Origin: Trichocoleus sp. FACHB-46
GTDB taxonomy: Bacteria; Cyanobacteriota; Cyanobacteriia; FACHB-46
Direction of reading: 5' to 3'
Length of the DNA stretch: 64,000 nt
Assembly (NCBI RefSeq): GCF_014695385.1
Contig: NZ_JACJOD010000031.1
Location: 310,001 to 374,000, forward strand
Part shown: positions 25,246 to 33,663 of the stretch, one piece after another
Position numbering within the stretch: the stretch's first letter is position 1
Layout of the letters: every line of letters starts with the position of its first letter
Notes under the pieces: generated by a model
Seen by the model: the letters and a program-made list of their open reading frames with translations, nothing else
Database searches by the model: none
What the model was told of the DNA's origin: nothing
Position numbers and translations under genes: made by a program

Positions 25246-26040
25246 ATGGGACTGACAATTACGCAGGTAGACGCATTTACCAATCAACCCTTTAGTGGCA
25301 ACCCTGCCGCTATTTGTGTCTTACCTGAGTCACGAGATGATCAATGGATGCAAAACGTTGCCAGAGAAATGAACTTATCGGAAACCGCTTTTCTGCTGCA
25401 ACAGGAAGATGGCTTTAATCTCCGTTGGTTCACCCCTACCGTTGAAGTTGATCTGTGCGGTCATGCTACTCTAGCTAGCGCTCATGCGTTGTGGGAATTG
25501 GGATATCTAAAACCTGACCAAGAAGCACAATTTCATACTCGCAGCGGACTCCTCACCGCCCAGCACCAAGGAGACTGGATTGTGCTCAACTTTCCCGCTC
25601 AACCCGCCACCGCGATCGCGCCTCCACCAGATCTAGCTGCTGCTCTCGGTGTCACCAACCTCAACTATGTCGGCAGCAACCAAATTGATTATTTAGTAGA
25701 GCTAGAGTCAGAAGCAGTAGTCCGCGATCTCCAACCCAATCTGACTTTACTCAAAACATTTCCTGTCCGAGGCATCATTGTCACTAGTCGAGCTGATGCT
25801 GGAGAATACGACTTTGTCTCCCGTTTCTTCGCTCCGCAATCGGGCATTGACGAAGATCCAGTCACAGGTTCCGCCCATTGCTGCCTTGGCCCCTATTGGC
25901 AAGAACGCCTCAAAAAAGATGAGTTTTTGGCTTACCAAGCTTCTCCCCGTGGTGGGGTATTGCGAGTTCATTGCCAAGACGATCGCGTTGCCATTGCTGG
26001 GCAAGCGGTTACTGTCCTGAAAGGGGAACTGATTCACTAG
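25246..26040 (+). CDS. PhzF family epimerase/isomerase
   Basis: A 264-residue cytoplasmic enzyme of the PhzF family (diaminopimelate-epimerase fold). The signature N-terminus VDAFTNQPFSGNPAAICVLP is present, with catalytic Glu46 in MNLSETAFLL, then DLCGHATLASAHALW and the C-terminal half motif DEDPVTGSAHCCLGPYW. Members isomerise phenazine precursors or act on amino-acid-like substrates; no phenazine genes are nearby, so the substrate is unknown. It is followed by a methyltransferase gene after 24 bases and probably shares its transcript. Confidence 0.92.
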   Translation: MGLTITQVDAFTNQPFSGNPAAICVLPESRDDQWMQNVAREMNLSETAFLLQQEDGFNLRWFTPTVEVDLCGHATLASAHALWELGYLKPDQEAQFHTRSGLLTAQHQGDWIVLNFPAQPATAIAPPPDLAAALGVTNLNYVGSNQIDYLVELESEAVVRDLQPNLTLLKTFPVRGIIVTSRADAGEYDFVSRFFAPQSGIDEDPVTGSAHCCLGPYWQERLKKDEFLAYQASPRGGVLRVHCQDDRVAIAGQAVTVLKGELIH

Positions 26041-26064
26041 GAAGTGAGGAGTGAGGAGTAGCAA

Positions 26065-26796
26065 GTGGGTATTAAATTAGAAACTATTGTGCCTTGGGGG
26101 CGATCGCTGAGCGAATACATCGCTATGTTTAACCTGACCGCCACAGATCTCAGCCGCAAAATTCTGGACTGTGGCGCTGGCCCCGCTAGCTTCAATGCTG
26201 AAATGACCCGCCAAGGTTACACCGTCACATCCTGCGATCCCATTTACCAATTCAGCACCGACGAAATCTCCCAACGCATCCAGGCAACCTACCCCCAAAT
26301 CATCAATGGAGTTACAGCTAGCCGGGACAGCTACATCTGGGACGCGATCGCCTCTCCCGAACAGCTAGGAGAAGTCCGCATGGCCGCTATGAACCAATTT
26401 CTCCAAGATTTTCCAATGGGCTTTGCGGCAGGACGCTACCTCACCGCCGAGCTCCCCCATCTCCTTTTTTCAAACCAGCAGTTTGACCTAGCCCTCTGCT
26501 CCCACCTGCTATTCACCTACTCCGATCAGCTCTCGACCGAGTTTCACATCCAAGCGATCGCAGAACTTTGTCGAGTTGCCACCGAAGTTCGTATCTTCCC
26601 AATTTTAGATATTTCTGGCGCAACCTCTCCCCACCTCCAACCCGTACTGGATCATTTCCAGCAACAAGGCCACCAGACAGAAATCCAGCTAGTTTCCTAC
26701 GAGTTTCAAAAAGGAGGCAACCAACTTCTCAAAATCAGCCAACCTTACCAATCTGCCAACTGTCACAGTCCCACTCAAGCAAAACCCAGAGTTTAG
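26065..26796 (+). CDS. SAM-dependent methyltransferase-like protein
   Basis: A 243-residue class I methyltransferase-like protein. Motif I, KILDCGAGPASFNAEM, is near residues 32-47 and binds S-adenosylmethionine; an acidic residue ends the next strand in SCDPIYQF. The later FDLALCSHLLFTYSD segment corresponds to motif IV. The start is GTG at 26065, preceded by GAGGAG in a short tandem GTGAGGA repeat. The substrate is unknown. It follows the phzF-like gene closely. Confidence 0.75.
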   Translation: MGIKLETIVPWGRSLSEYIAMFNLTATDLSRKILDCGAGPASFNAEMTRQGYTVTSCDPIYQFSTDEISQRIQATYPQIINGVTASRDSYIWDAIASPEQLGEVRMAAMNQFLQDFPMGFAAGRYLTAELPHLLFSNQQFDLALCSHLLFTYSDQLSTEFHIQAIAELCRVATEVRIFPILDISGATSPHLQPVLDHFQQQGHQTEIQLVSYEFQKGGNQLLKISQPYQSANCHSPTQAKPRV

Positions 26797-26928
26797 GCCT
26801 GCGATCGCCATCCTGAATCAGCCAATTGAAGTTCTGGATCAACCACCGCACCTCACTTGCTGCTAGCGAGATTTACTCAAGCTATAGAACTTCCACCAAG
26901 TTCAACGTGCATCAGCGAGGTAAACTCC

Positions 26929-27114
26929 ATGAACTTCAAGCAGACAGTTCTCAGCTTCTTCCCTTGGGTCAAGTCCAACTCAGAATCCAACCCAGAGCCA
27001 CCAGCCGCTGCTCCTGAAGCTAATCTTACCCCTCAGCCTCCCGTCACTATGTCCTTCTACGCCGTTAGGTCCCGAAGGATTCCTGGCCGTCGTAGCCCAG
27101 CAGGGTCTCGCTAG
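26929..27114 (+). CDS. Hypothetical 61-aa protein, possibly frameshifted at its 3' end
   Basis: The ATG at 26929 has GAGG 8 bases upstream. The product starts MNFKQTVLSFFPWVKSNSES, continues with a Pro/Ala-rich linker, then VTMSFYAV and a very basic end (RSRRIPGRRSPAGSR). In the neighbouring frame, from 27068, the DNA reads GPEGFLAVVAQQGLAS before a stop at 27116-27118, which looks more like a protein end. One extra base near 27067 would explain this. Function unknown. Confidence 0.45.
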   Translation: MNFKQTVLSFFPWVKSNSESNPEPPAAAPEANLTPQPPVTMSFYAVRSRRIPGRRSPAGSR

Positions 27115-27139
27115 CTAGTCAGGATGATACGAATGTGAG

Positions 27140-27397
27140 CTATTTGGTCATACCACAGCACGATCGCAGGCTGACCCAGACGGCACAACTACCTTGAGAA
27201 CGGGTTAGAACCGTTTTACCCCCATGTTGAGCCAAGTCAATTCCTAAAGCGTATGCCTGACGATGTTGCTCAATTTCAAAGGAAGCGACATGGCGATAAA
27301 GCTCCGAGCGGTGCCGCATCCCATCTTGCAAGTCACCTTGAGCCCCCAGAAATTTAAAACGATGAATTGTTAATTCAGGAATAACTGGAAGCAACAT
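27140..27397 (-). CDS. Conserved-looking hypothetical protein, 85 aa
   Basis: A small protein beginning MLLPVIPELTIHRFKFLGAQ and containing HRSELYRHVASFEIEQHRQ and ALGIDLAQHGGKTVLTRSQG. Composition and codon use are protein-like, and the pattern resembles a family of small cyanobacterial proteins of unknown function. It has an ATG start without a strong ribosome-binding site. It converges with the small gene at 26929. Confidence 0.6.
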   Translation of the reverse strand: MLLPVIPELTIHRFKFLGAQGDLQDGMRHRSELYRHVASFEIEQHRQAYALGIDLAQHGGKTVLTRSQGSCAVWVSLRSCCGMTK

Positions 27398-27646
27398 AGC
27401 TCTACACCAAAGCCTACCTGGCTCAACTCATAAGCTCAGCTTAGGTATTTCTGGTTTACTTCTATTCAGTTATTTGGCCTAAATTAGCTCCGCAATAGTG
27501 CCAACTTTACTGATTGCGTGCAGTTTGGTTAAACCTGCATTTCTAGGATCACTGACTGGCTTTAGTTGCCTGCGGAGCTACACCAAAACTTGCTCATGCC
27601 ACCAACGAGAGAACCGCTGCATCCCTTCACTCGTTTGCCCTAGCAA

Positions 27647-27802
27647 TTAATCCTTCAAAGAATCTAATAACTCTGTTAAAGCTGAAAAAGTATCTGGATT
27701 GCCGATGATCAAGTCACCATTCGCATCCATAGAGAAGTCTTCGCCAAACTCGAAGCCGCTGCGAATGAGAAAGAGTACTATATCAACCTTAAAGTCATCC
27801 AT
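27647..27802 (-). CDS. Small acidic protein candidate, 51 aa
   Basis: A minus-strand ORF starting with ATG at 27802. The product reads MDDFKVDIVLFLIRSGFEFG, then EDFSMDANGDLIIGNPDTFS and an amphipathic ALTELLDSLKD end. It is acidic and has a regular strand-turn-helix look. No family is recognised and no strong ribosome-binding site is seen. The gaps on either side (27398-27646 and 27803-28085) hold nothing else recognisable. Confidence 0.4.
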   Translation of the reverse strand: MDDFKVDIVLFLIRSGFEFGEDFSMDANGDLIIGNPDTFSALTELLDSLKD

Positions 27803-28085
27803 GATCTGTAGATGAAAGCCTATATCTGATCTAAATAGAAATAAGATTTATAGCCACCCCTCTATAGGATTAACTTAGGTAATCGCTTCTCTAACCTACG
27901 ATCCCCACATCGCGAGTTACTGCGTTTTGGGAACTTTAGAACCTCGAATTCTTCAAACCTAGGGGAGACTGGACAAACTGAATTGCTACGAAAGTTCTCC
28001 ATTTTGTTTGTCTTGATGGCAGTGCTTAGGGTGCCAGCTTTTAGTCGTAAGCCCAACTCTTAACTAGCCATTTGTGGAGGTGTCA

Positions 28086-29597
28086 ATGAATCGCTCAAGC
28101 TTAGAATCCCCAATCCGGTGGTATCTCCAAGCCATAGCGCTGGGACCAACTCAACAATCTAGACGACCCCAGCAACGGGTCAAAGCCGCAAAGCAGCTAG
28201 TATTATTGGCGCTGGTGGGCTTGATTGCCTGGCCTGCTCCCGGTGTGGCGCAATTTGCCCAGACAGTCCCCAACCTACAACCAAGTGCAGCAACAACCGG
28301 AGACGCTGGGTACATTTTGGGAGCGGGCGATCGCATTCGAGTTGATTTCTTTGAAGTCCCAGAGTACAGCGGCGAGTTTCTTGTCTTGCCGAGTGGCACT
28401 GTAAACCTACCCCAAGTAGGTGCCGTCTCGGTGCAAGGCAAAACCTTAAAACAAGCTTCTAACGACATTGGCGCTAAATTTGCGCCTTATCTCAGACAGC
28501 CTCTAGTCACGATTAGTTTATTAGCAGCTCGCCCCATCAAAGTCGCGATCGCGGGTGAAGTCAATCGTCCTGGTTCTTACAATACCAAGCCAGAAGCCTC
28601 AGCTACCGACATTGGCGCAACTTCAGTCACAAGGATGATCGAACTTGCAGGCGGCATTACCCAAGCGGCAGATGTGCGTCGTGTACAAATTCGCCGAGCT
28701 AGACCTGGCAGTACTGGTGCTGCTGTGCTCAATGTTGACCTGTGGCAGCTCTTAAAAACAGGGGATATCAATCAAGATGTTGCCTTACGGGATGGCGACA
28801 GTATCTTCATTCCTGCTTCTGAAAGTATCAATTTAGACGAGGCATCGCAGTTAGCCTCTGCGAGTTTCTCCACGACTGAAACTCGTCCCCTCAAAGTTGC
28901 CATTGTGGGTCAGGTGCAACGTCCAGGACCTTATATTATTAGCGGCGCAACTGATAATGAGACTGGTATCAACACCAATACTCAACAAAAAATTCCTACC
29001 ATTACTAAGGCGATTCAGGTCGCTGGCGGCATCACCCAAACTGCCGATATCCGCAATATCGAACTGCGTCGTCGCACTAATTCTGGGCCAGCTCAAATTA
29101 CCAAAATTGACTTCTGGCAACTTTTAGCAGGAGGCGATCTGCGTCAGGATCTACCCTTACAAGATGGCGACACGATTGTCATTCCTACCGCCACAGCCCT
29201 TAGCGCAAAGGAAGCCACAGAACTAGCCGCTGCAAGTTTCTCCCCGGACAAGATCACAGTCAATATTGTGGGTGAAGTTGTCAAACCAGGAGCGGTAGAA
29301 GTGCCACCCAATACGCCGTTAAATCAGGCAGTACTAGCAGCAGGGGGCTTTAATAAGCGTCGGGCTAAGCAAAGCGCTGTAACGCTGGTTCGCCTTAATC
29401 CTGACGGTACCGTGTCCAAGCGACTCATTTCAGTTAACCTGGCCCAAGGCTTGAATAACAACAGCAATCCGCCCCTCCGCAACAATGACACAGTCATTAT
29501 TGGTCGCTCCTCTCTAGCAGGTATCTCCGATACCGTGGGGAATGTTCTATCACCTCTAAGCAATGTCTTTGGACTCTTTAGGTTGCTAGGGCTCTAA
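28086..29597 (+). CDS. Wza-like polysaccharide export protein with SLBB domains
   Basis: A 503-residue periplasmic/outer-membrane protein for polysaccharide export. A hydrophobic signal segment (LVLLALVGLIAWPAPGVAQ) lies near residues 40-58. A Poly_export domain follows (AGDRIRVDFFEVPEYSGEF), then three SLBB-type beta-grasp units, each starting like KVAIAGEVNRPGSY, KVAIVGQVQRPGPY or TVNIVGEVVKPGAV. Family members with Wzc form the export channel. GGAGG lies 5 bases before ATG 28086. It is separate from, but functionally linked to, the minus-strand exopolysaccharide cluster starting 2.3 kb downstream. Confidence 0.92.
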   Translation: MNRSSLESPIRWYLQAIALGPTQQSRRPQQRVKAAKQLVLLALVGLIAWPAPGVAQFAQTVPNLQPSAATTGDAGYILGAGDRIRVDFFEVPEYSGEFLVLPSGTVNLPQVGAVSVQGKTLKQASNDIGAKFAPYLRQPLVTISLLAARPIKVAIAGEVNRPGSYNTKPEASATDIGATSVTRMIELAGGITQAADVRRVQIRRARPGSTGAAVLNVDLWQLLKTGDINQDVALRDGDSIFIPASESINLDEASQLASASFSTTETRPLKVAIVGQVQRPGPYIISGATDNETGINTNTQQKIPTITKAIQVAGGITQTADIRNIELRRRTNSGPAQITKIDFWQLLAGGDLRQDLPLQDGDTIVIPTATALSAKEATELAAASFSPDKITVNIVGEVVKPGAVEVPPNTPLNQAVLAAGGFNKRRAKQSAVTLVRLNPDGTVSKRLISVNLAQGLNNNSNPPLRNNDTVIIGRSSLAGISDTVGNVLSPLSNVFGLFRLLGL

Positions 29598-29928
29598 CTT
29601 CTGGCTCAACAACCATCTCTTGACCCAGCGATCGCTTGCCGTTAGGATACAAGCAGTCATACCAACTTTGTCTTATGCGCACACAGCAGCGATCGCTACG
29701 CCAGTCCTCAACCCTACTCCTAGGGCTGGGACTGCTGCTGCGCCTTGCGCGCAAATAATTCTGTGAGCTGAATCTAGTTTTTTTCCAATCTAACCACCCT
29801 TCTGGAGGGGGTCTGGGGGACGCAGCCGTCCCTCAACGGGGGTTTGAGGGCAGGTGCCCCCAAGCTCTTGGTTTTAGAGTTTCAGAATATTTAGCTATCC
29901 ATTGTCTTAACGTGACTGGAGATCTCTC
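29598..29928. other. Intergenic region between the SLBB gene and the leuA leader ORF
   Basis: A 331-base gap. Apart from the repeat at 29800-29871 and two HIP1-like octamers, I see no gene. A 27-codon ORF near 29676 is too short and too biased to trust. Confidence 0.6.
29800..29871. repeat. Dispersed GC-rich repeat, copy 2 (inverted relative to copy 1)
   Basis: The reverse complement of this stretch matches 19803-19872 at most positions (for example the core ACGGGGGTTTGAGGG against CCCCCAAACCCCCG). The copies are 10 kb apart in opposite orientation, each in an intergenic gap. Confidence 0.75.
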
Positions 29929-30093
29929 ATGCAACTGCAACAAACATTTGAGGCATTACTGCGACTGTGGGTGGGTTGTCAGGCTCGGACTGAGTGGCAA
30001 CCTACATTGCAATCTGACAACCCCAATCTTTTAATTACCACCGCCACAACACCTCATCAACCGCAAAAATTAAGGATTTGTCGATCATGTTGA
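29929..30093 (+). CDS. Small ORF (54 aa) overlapping the leuA start
   Basis: The ATG at 29929 has GGAGA 6 bases upstream. The product begins [20 protein letters not shown] and ends KLRICRSC. Its stop (30091-30093) overlaps the leuA start in the ATGTTGA arrangement, typical of translational coupling. I do not recognise a family. It could be a leader peptide, although its leucines are spread out rather than in a run, or a small independent protein. Confidence 0.45.
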   Translation: MQLQQTFEALLRLWVGCQARTEWQPTLQSDNPNLLITTATTPHQPQKLRICRSC

Positions 30094-31742
30094 AACAGCC
30101 TGCTAACAAATACCGCTCCTTTCCCCCAGTCGCCTTACACGATCGCACTTGGCCCGACACCATCATTACCCAGCCTCCTATCTGGCTCAGCACCGACTTG
30201 CGCGATGGTAATCAAGCGCTGATCGAGCCGATGAACGGAGAGCAAAAATTACAGATGTTCAATTTGCTAGTGCAGATTGGCTTCAAAGAAATCGAAGTTG
30301 CGTTTCCCTCCGCCTCACAAACTGACTTCGACTTTGTGCGTCATCTGATTGAGCAAAACTTGATTCCCGATGATGTCACGATTCAAGTTTTGACTCCTGC
30401 CCGCGAAGCCTTGATTCGCCGCACTTTCGAGTCTCTACGCGGTGCCAAACGCGCGATTGTACATCTCTACAACGCCACCGCTCCCGTGTTTCGTCGTGTT
30501 GTGTTTGGACTCGATCGCCCCGGCACTATTAACCTCGCAGTCACCGCCGCCCAACTCTTTAACGAACTCGCTGCCGAGCAACCAGACACCAACTGGCGAT
30601 TCCAATATTCTCCTGAAGTCTTTACCTCGACAGAGTTGGACTTTGCGAGGGAGATCTGTAATGCGGTGCTAGAAGTTTGGCAACCTGCTCCCGAACGCAA
30701 AGCTATCATCAATCTTCCTGCCACGGTGGAAGTGTCAACTCCCAATATCTTTGCAGATCAGGTGGAGTGGATGCATCGTCATCTAACCATGCGAGACAAC
30801 GTGATTTTGAGCGTGCACCCTCATAATGACCGGGGTTGTGCGATCGCGGCAGCAGAGTTGGCCCAAATGGCAGGGGCTGATCGCGTCGAAGGCTGTCTAT
30901 TCGGCAACGGTGAACGTACAGGTAACGTAGATTTGGTGACGCTCGCCCTCAATCTCTACACCCAAGGCGTTGCCCCAGGTTTAGACTTCTCTCAAATTAA
31001 TCACGTCGCCAGATTGGTAGAGGATTGCACACAACTCCCGATCCATCCTCGTCATCTCTATGTAGGCGATTTGGTCTTCACAGCCTTCTCTGGCTCGCAT
31101 CAAGACGCAATTAAAAAAGGATTCTCCGCCCAATCATCAGATGACATTTGGGAAGTCCCTTATTTACCCCTTGATCCAGCCGATGTCGGACGCACTTATG
31201 AATCTGTAATTCGAGTGAATAGCCAGTCTGGCAAAGGTGGAATTGCCTTCTTGTTAGAGCGAGACTATAACTTGGTGTTGCCTCGACGCTTACAGATTGA
31301 GTTTAGTCGGATGGTGCAACAAGCCGTAGACACACATGGGCAGGAGATGGCCGCGGCTGACTTGTGGAAGTTGTTTGAGCAGGAATATTTGCAAGCAGTT
31401 TCACCTATCAAATATCTCGCTCATCACCTTGAGGAAGTGGATTCACAGCAAACGATCAGCGTGACATTGGAGAGGGATGGCCAGCCAGCCACACTACAAG
31501 GCCAAGGCAACGGTCCGATAGATGCTTTCCTCCAAGCCTTAAACCTAGACATCCGCGTAGACCATTACGAGGAGCACTCCCTCAACCAAGGCAGTGATGC
31601 AGCAGCGATCGCCTATGTCGAAGTCACGAGCGATTGCATCTCCGGTTCGTTGCATGGCGTGGGGATTCATTCCAACATCGTCACTGCATCTCTATTAGCC
31701 ATTCTCAGCGGCGTGAATCGGGTGTTGTCACACAGGCGCTAA
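30087..31742 (+). CDS. leuA: 2-isopropylmalate synthase
   Basis: A 551-residue enzyme making 2-isopropylmalate from acetyl-CoA and 2-oxoisovalerate, the first step of leucine synthesis. The TIM-barrel part has [17 protein letters not shown] near the N-terminus, [16 protein letters not shown], and [16 protein letters not shown] with the metal-binding HxH. The C-terminal dimer domain for leucine feedback is present ([20 protein letters not shown]). The N-terminus [16 protein letters not shown] fits the long LeuA class known from Pseudomonas and actinobacteria. ATG 30087 is preceded by AAGGA; TTG 30078 is too close to that signal. Confidence 0.95.
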   Translation: MLKQPANKYRSFPPVALHDRTWPDTIITQPPIWLSTDLRDGNQALIEPMNGEQKLQMFNLLVQIGFKEIEVAFPSASQTDFDFVRHLIEQNLIPDDVTIQVLTPAREALIRRTFESLRGAKRAIVHLYNATAPVFRRVVFGLDRPGTINLAVTAAQLFNELAAEQPDTNWRFQYSPEVFTSTELDFAREICNAVLEVWQPAPERKAIINLPATVEVSTPNIFADQVEWMHRHLTMRDNVILSVHPHNDRGCAIAAAELAQMAGADRVEGCLFGNGERTGNVDLVTLALNLYTQGVAPGLDFSQINHVARLVEDCTQLPIHPRHLYVGDLVFTAFSGSHQDAIKKGFSAQSSDDIWEVPYLPLDPADVGRTYESVIRVNSQSGKGGIAFLLERDYNLVLPRRLQIEFSRMVQQAVDTHGQEMAAADLWKLFEQEYLQAVSPIKYLAHHLEEVDSQQTISVTLERDGQPATLQGQGNGPIDAFLQALNLDIRVDHYEEHSLNQGSDAAAIAYVEVTSDCISGSLHGVGIHSNIVTASLLAILSGVNRVLSHRR

Positions 31743-31778
31743 AGATACATAAACTCACTGATTCAATCCGTTGTAAGA

Positions 31779-31806
31779 GTAGGGGCGAACGGCCGTTCGC
31801 CCCTAC
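31779..31806. repeat. Perfect 28-base palindrome between convergent genes
   Basis: Two perfect 14-base complementary arms (GTAGGGGCGAACGG and its complement) without loop. It lies between leuA and the ABC exporter, which converge, and is related to the imperfect palindrome at 1382-1407. It may act as a bidirectional transcription barrier. Confidence 0.75.
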
Positions 31807-31850
31807 AATAATCTGTAATTTGAGTTTAGAGAATTGGTATAGCACCATTC

Positions 31851-33641
31851 CTAGAGCTGAGCATTGCGATATTGCAAGCGATATAACTGGGCAAATAAGC
31901 GATCGCGCTTGAGCAGTTCTGCCATCGTTCCCTGCTCCGTCACTTGTCCCTCCTCAATCACAATAATCTGGTCGGCTTGCTCAATTGTCGAGAGACGATG
32001 GGCAATCACAATCAAGGTGCAACGCTGGCTCAGAGCATTGATGGCTTCCTGGATCAAATGCTCAGAGATACTGTCGAGGGCATTGGTGGCTTCATCTAGA
32101 ATCAAGATTTCGGGGTTCCGAATAATGGCGCGAGCTAGAGCCAGGCGTTGGCGTTGACCTCCTGACAGCCGCACTCCCTGATCGCCTACCTGAGTCTGAT
32201 ATCCCTGCGGTAGTTGGCTGATAAATTCATGAGCATTAGCCTGTTTGGCAGCGGCGATCACCTCTGCTTCTGTCGCTTCAGGCCGACCATAGGCAATATT
32301 TTCATAAACCGTAGTGCTGAAGATATGTACGCTTTGGCTCACAACCGCAATGCGATCGCGCCAATCGGCCAGATTGAGCTGTGGCAAAGGCTGACCATCA
32401 ATCTCAATTTCGCCACTAGTGGGGTCATAAAACCGACAAATCAGACTGATCAAAGTAGATTTACCTGCTCCAGAAGGTCCCACGATCGCCGTTGTTTTAC
32501 CTTTAGGGATACAAATCGAGATGTTTTGCAGTGCTGTCTTTTCACCTGGGCCATAACAAAAATCTACAGCTCGAAATGCGATCGCCTGACGCAATCCTGT
32601 AAACCGAGTTTTGCCAGAGCGAATATAAGGCTTATCACTGCGATCGAGCAGAGACATGACATCATCGATCGCCGTAGTCAGCGACATCAAATTGACTCGC
32701 GCTCCATCTACATGCCGCACCTGCGGTTGCAGTCGATAGAGCATAAACACAAAGGTGAGTAAGGTAGGCAGATTCACTTGTTGCTGCAAGGCAATGACTA
32801 AAATGCCAGCCAGCAATCCGGTAGACAGCACTTCGGAGAGCGGATAAACTGCTCCAGAAATGCGATCGAGTTCCATAAAGGAGTGACAGACTTGCCGAGA
32901 AGCTTGATCGAAGCGGGCCTGCTCATAGGATTCGCGGCCAAACTCCCGAATCACCCGCATCCCTAGTAATCCTTCCCACACCCGTTGCACAAAGACGGCG
33001 TTTGCCTTCTCAGCCTGTTTGCCCAACTGCTTAACTTGGCGAGTCATAAATTGAATCATGCTGGAAATTAGTAGCATGACCGCTGCTACCAAAAGCGTCA
33101 GTCTCCAGGAAATGAGCAGCAGCAAAATTGTAAACACAACGACTGTGCAGCTACTAATAATGAGACCCACCAACACAGATAGCGCTTGACTAGTGCGCCA
33201 GGTTTCATTATCTAAAGTACTGAGAAACTTGCCCGACGGATAACGCTCTAAAAAGCTATAACCAACACTTAATAGCTGTCTAAAAATACCCGAACGCAAC
33301 TGATAGCTAATCCGCCAATTCAACCAGGAAAATAGGAGAGTGTTGCCATACAACAAAGCATTTTTCAGCAAAACGCTGCCAAAGATAAATCCAGCAGTAA
33401 TGGGTAAACGGTTTTGAATCGGAATTTGAGCAAAAATTCGATCAAAAAAAGCAATCAAGACATTACTCTGAGCAGTTTGAGCCGTGCCAGCATCAAAACT
33501 TTGCAATAAAGGAATAAATAAACTAATTCCTAACCCTTCAGAGAGAGAAGCTAAAATTCCCAAGACTACAATAACTGGGATTGCCCAAGGATACAGCTTC
33601 AATAAAGGAAACAATTTTCTGATTACTTTCGCCTCTTTCAT
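31851..33641 (-). CDS. HepA/MsbA-type ABC exporter (permease-ATPase fusion), copy 1
   Basis: A 596-residue half-transporter for lipid-linked glycans or polysaccharides. The N-terminal six-helix membrane domain starts after MKEAKVIRKLFPLLKLYPW; the N-terminal LASLSEGLGISLFIPLLQSF resembles the HepA family needed for heterocyst envelope polysaccharide. The ATPase has Walker A GPSGAGKST, signature RLSGGQRQRLALARA and Walker B ILILDEATNALD. AGGAA precedes the ATG. It is the last gene of the minus-strand cluster, 22 bases after the preceding glycosyltransferase. A second homologue lies at 49305. Confidence 0.9.
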   Translation of the reverse strand: MKEAKVIRKLFPLLKLYPWAIPVIVVLGILASLSEGLGISLFIPLLQSFDAGTAQTAQSNVLIAFFDRIFAQIPIQNRLPITAGFIFGSVLLKNALLYGNTLLFSWLNWRISYQLRSGIFRQLLSVGYSFLERYPSGKFLSTLDNETWRTSQALSVLVGLIISSCTVVVFTILLLLISWRLTLLVAAVMLLISSMIQFMTRQVKQLGKQAEKANAVFVQRVWEGLLGMRVIREFGRESYEQARFDQASRQVCHSFMELDRISGAVYPLSEVLSTGLLAGILVIALQQQVNLPTLLTFVFMLYRLQPQVRHVDGARVNLMSLTTAIDDVMSLLDRSDKPYIRSGKTRFTGLRQAIAFRAVDFCYGPGEKTALQNISICIPKGKTTAIVGPSGAGKSTLISLICRFYDPTSGEIEIDGQPLPQLNLADWRDRIAVVSQSVHIFSTTVYENIAYGRPEATEAEVIAAAKQANAHEFISQLPQGYQTQVGDQGVRLSGGQRQRLALARAIIRNPEILILDEATNALDSISEHLIQEAINALSQRCTLIVIAHRLSTIEQADQIIVIEEGQVTEQGTMAELLKRDRLFAQLYRLQYRNAQL

Positions 33642-33663
33642 AAATTCCTATTTTGCTAAAAGT

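Noticed and set aside
27862-28056. Minus-strand 64-aa ORF before the SLBB gene
   Set aside because: Lies across the expected promoter of the SLBB gene; basic, low-quality product with no signal for translation.
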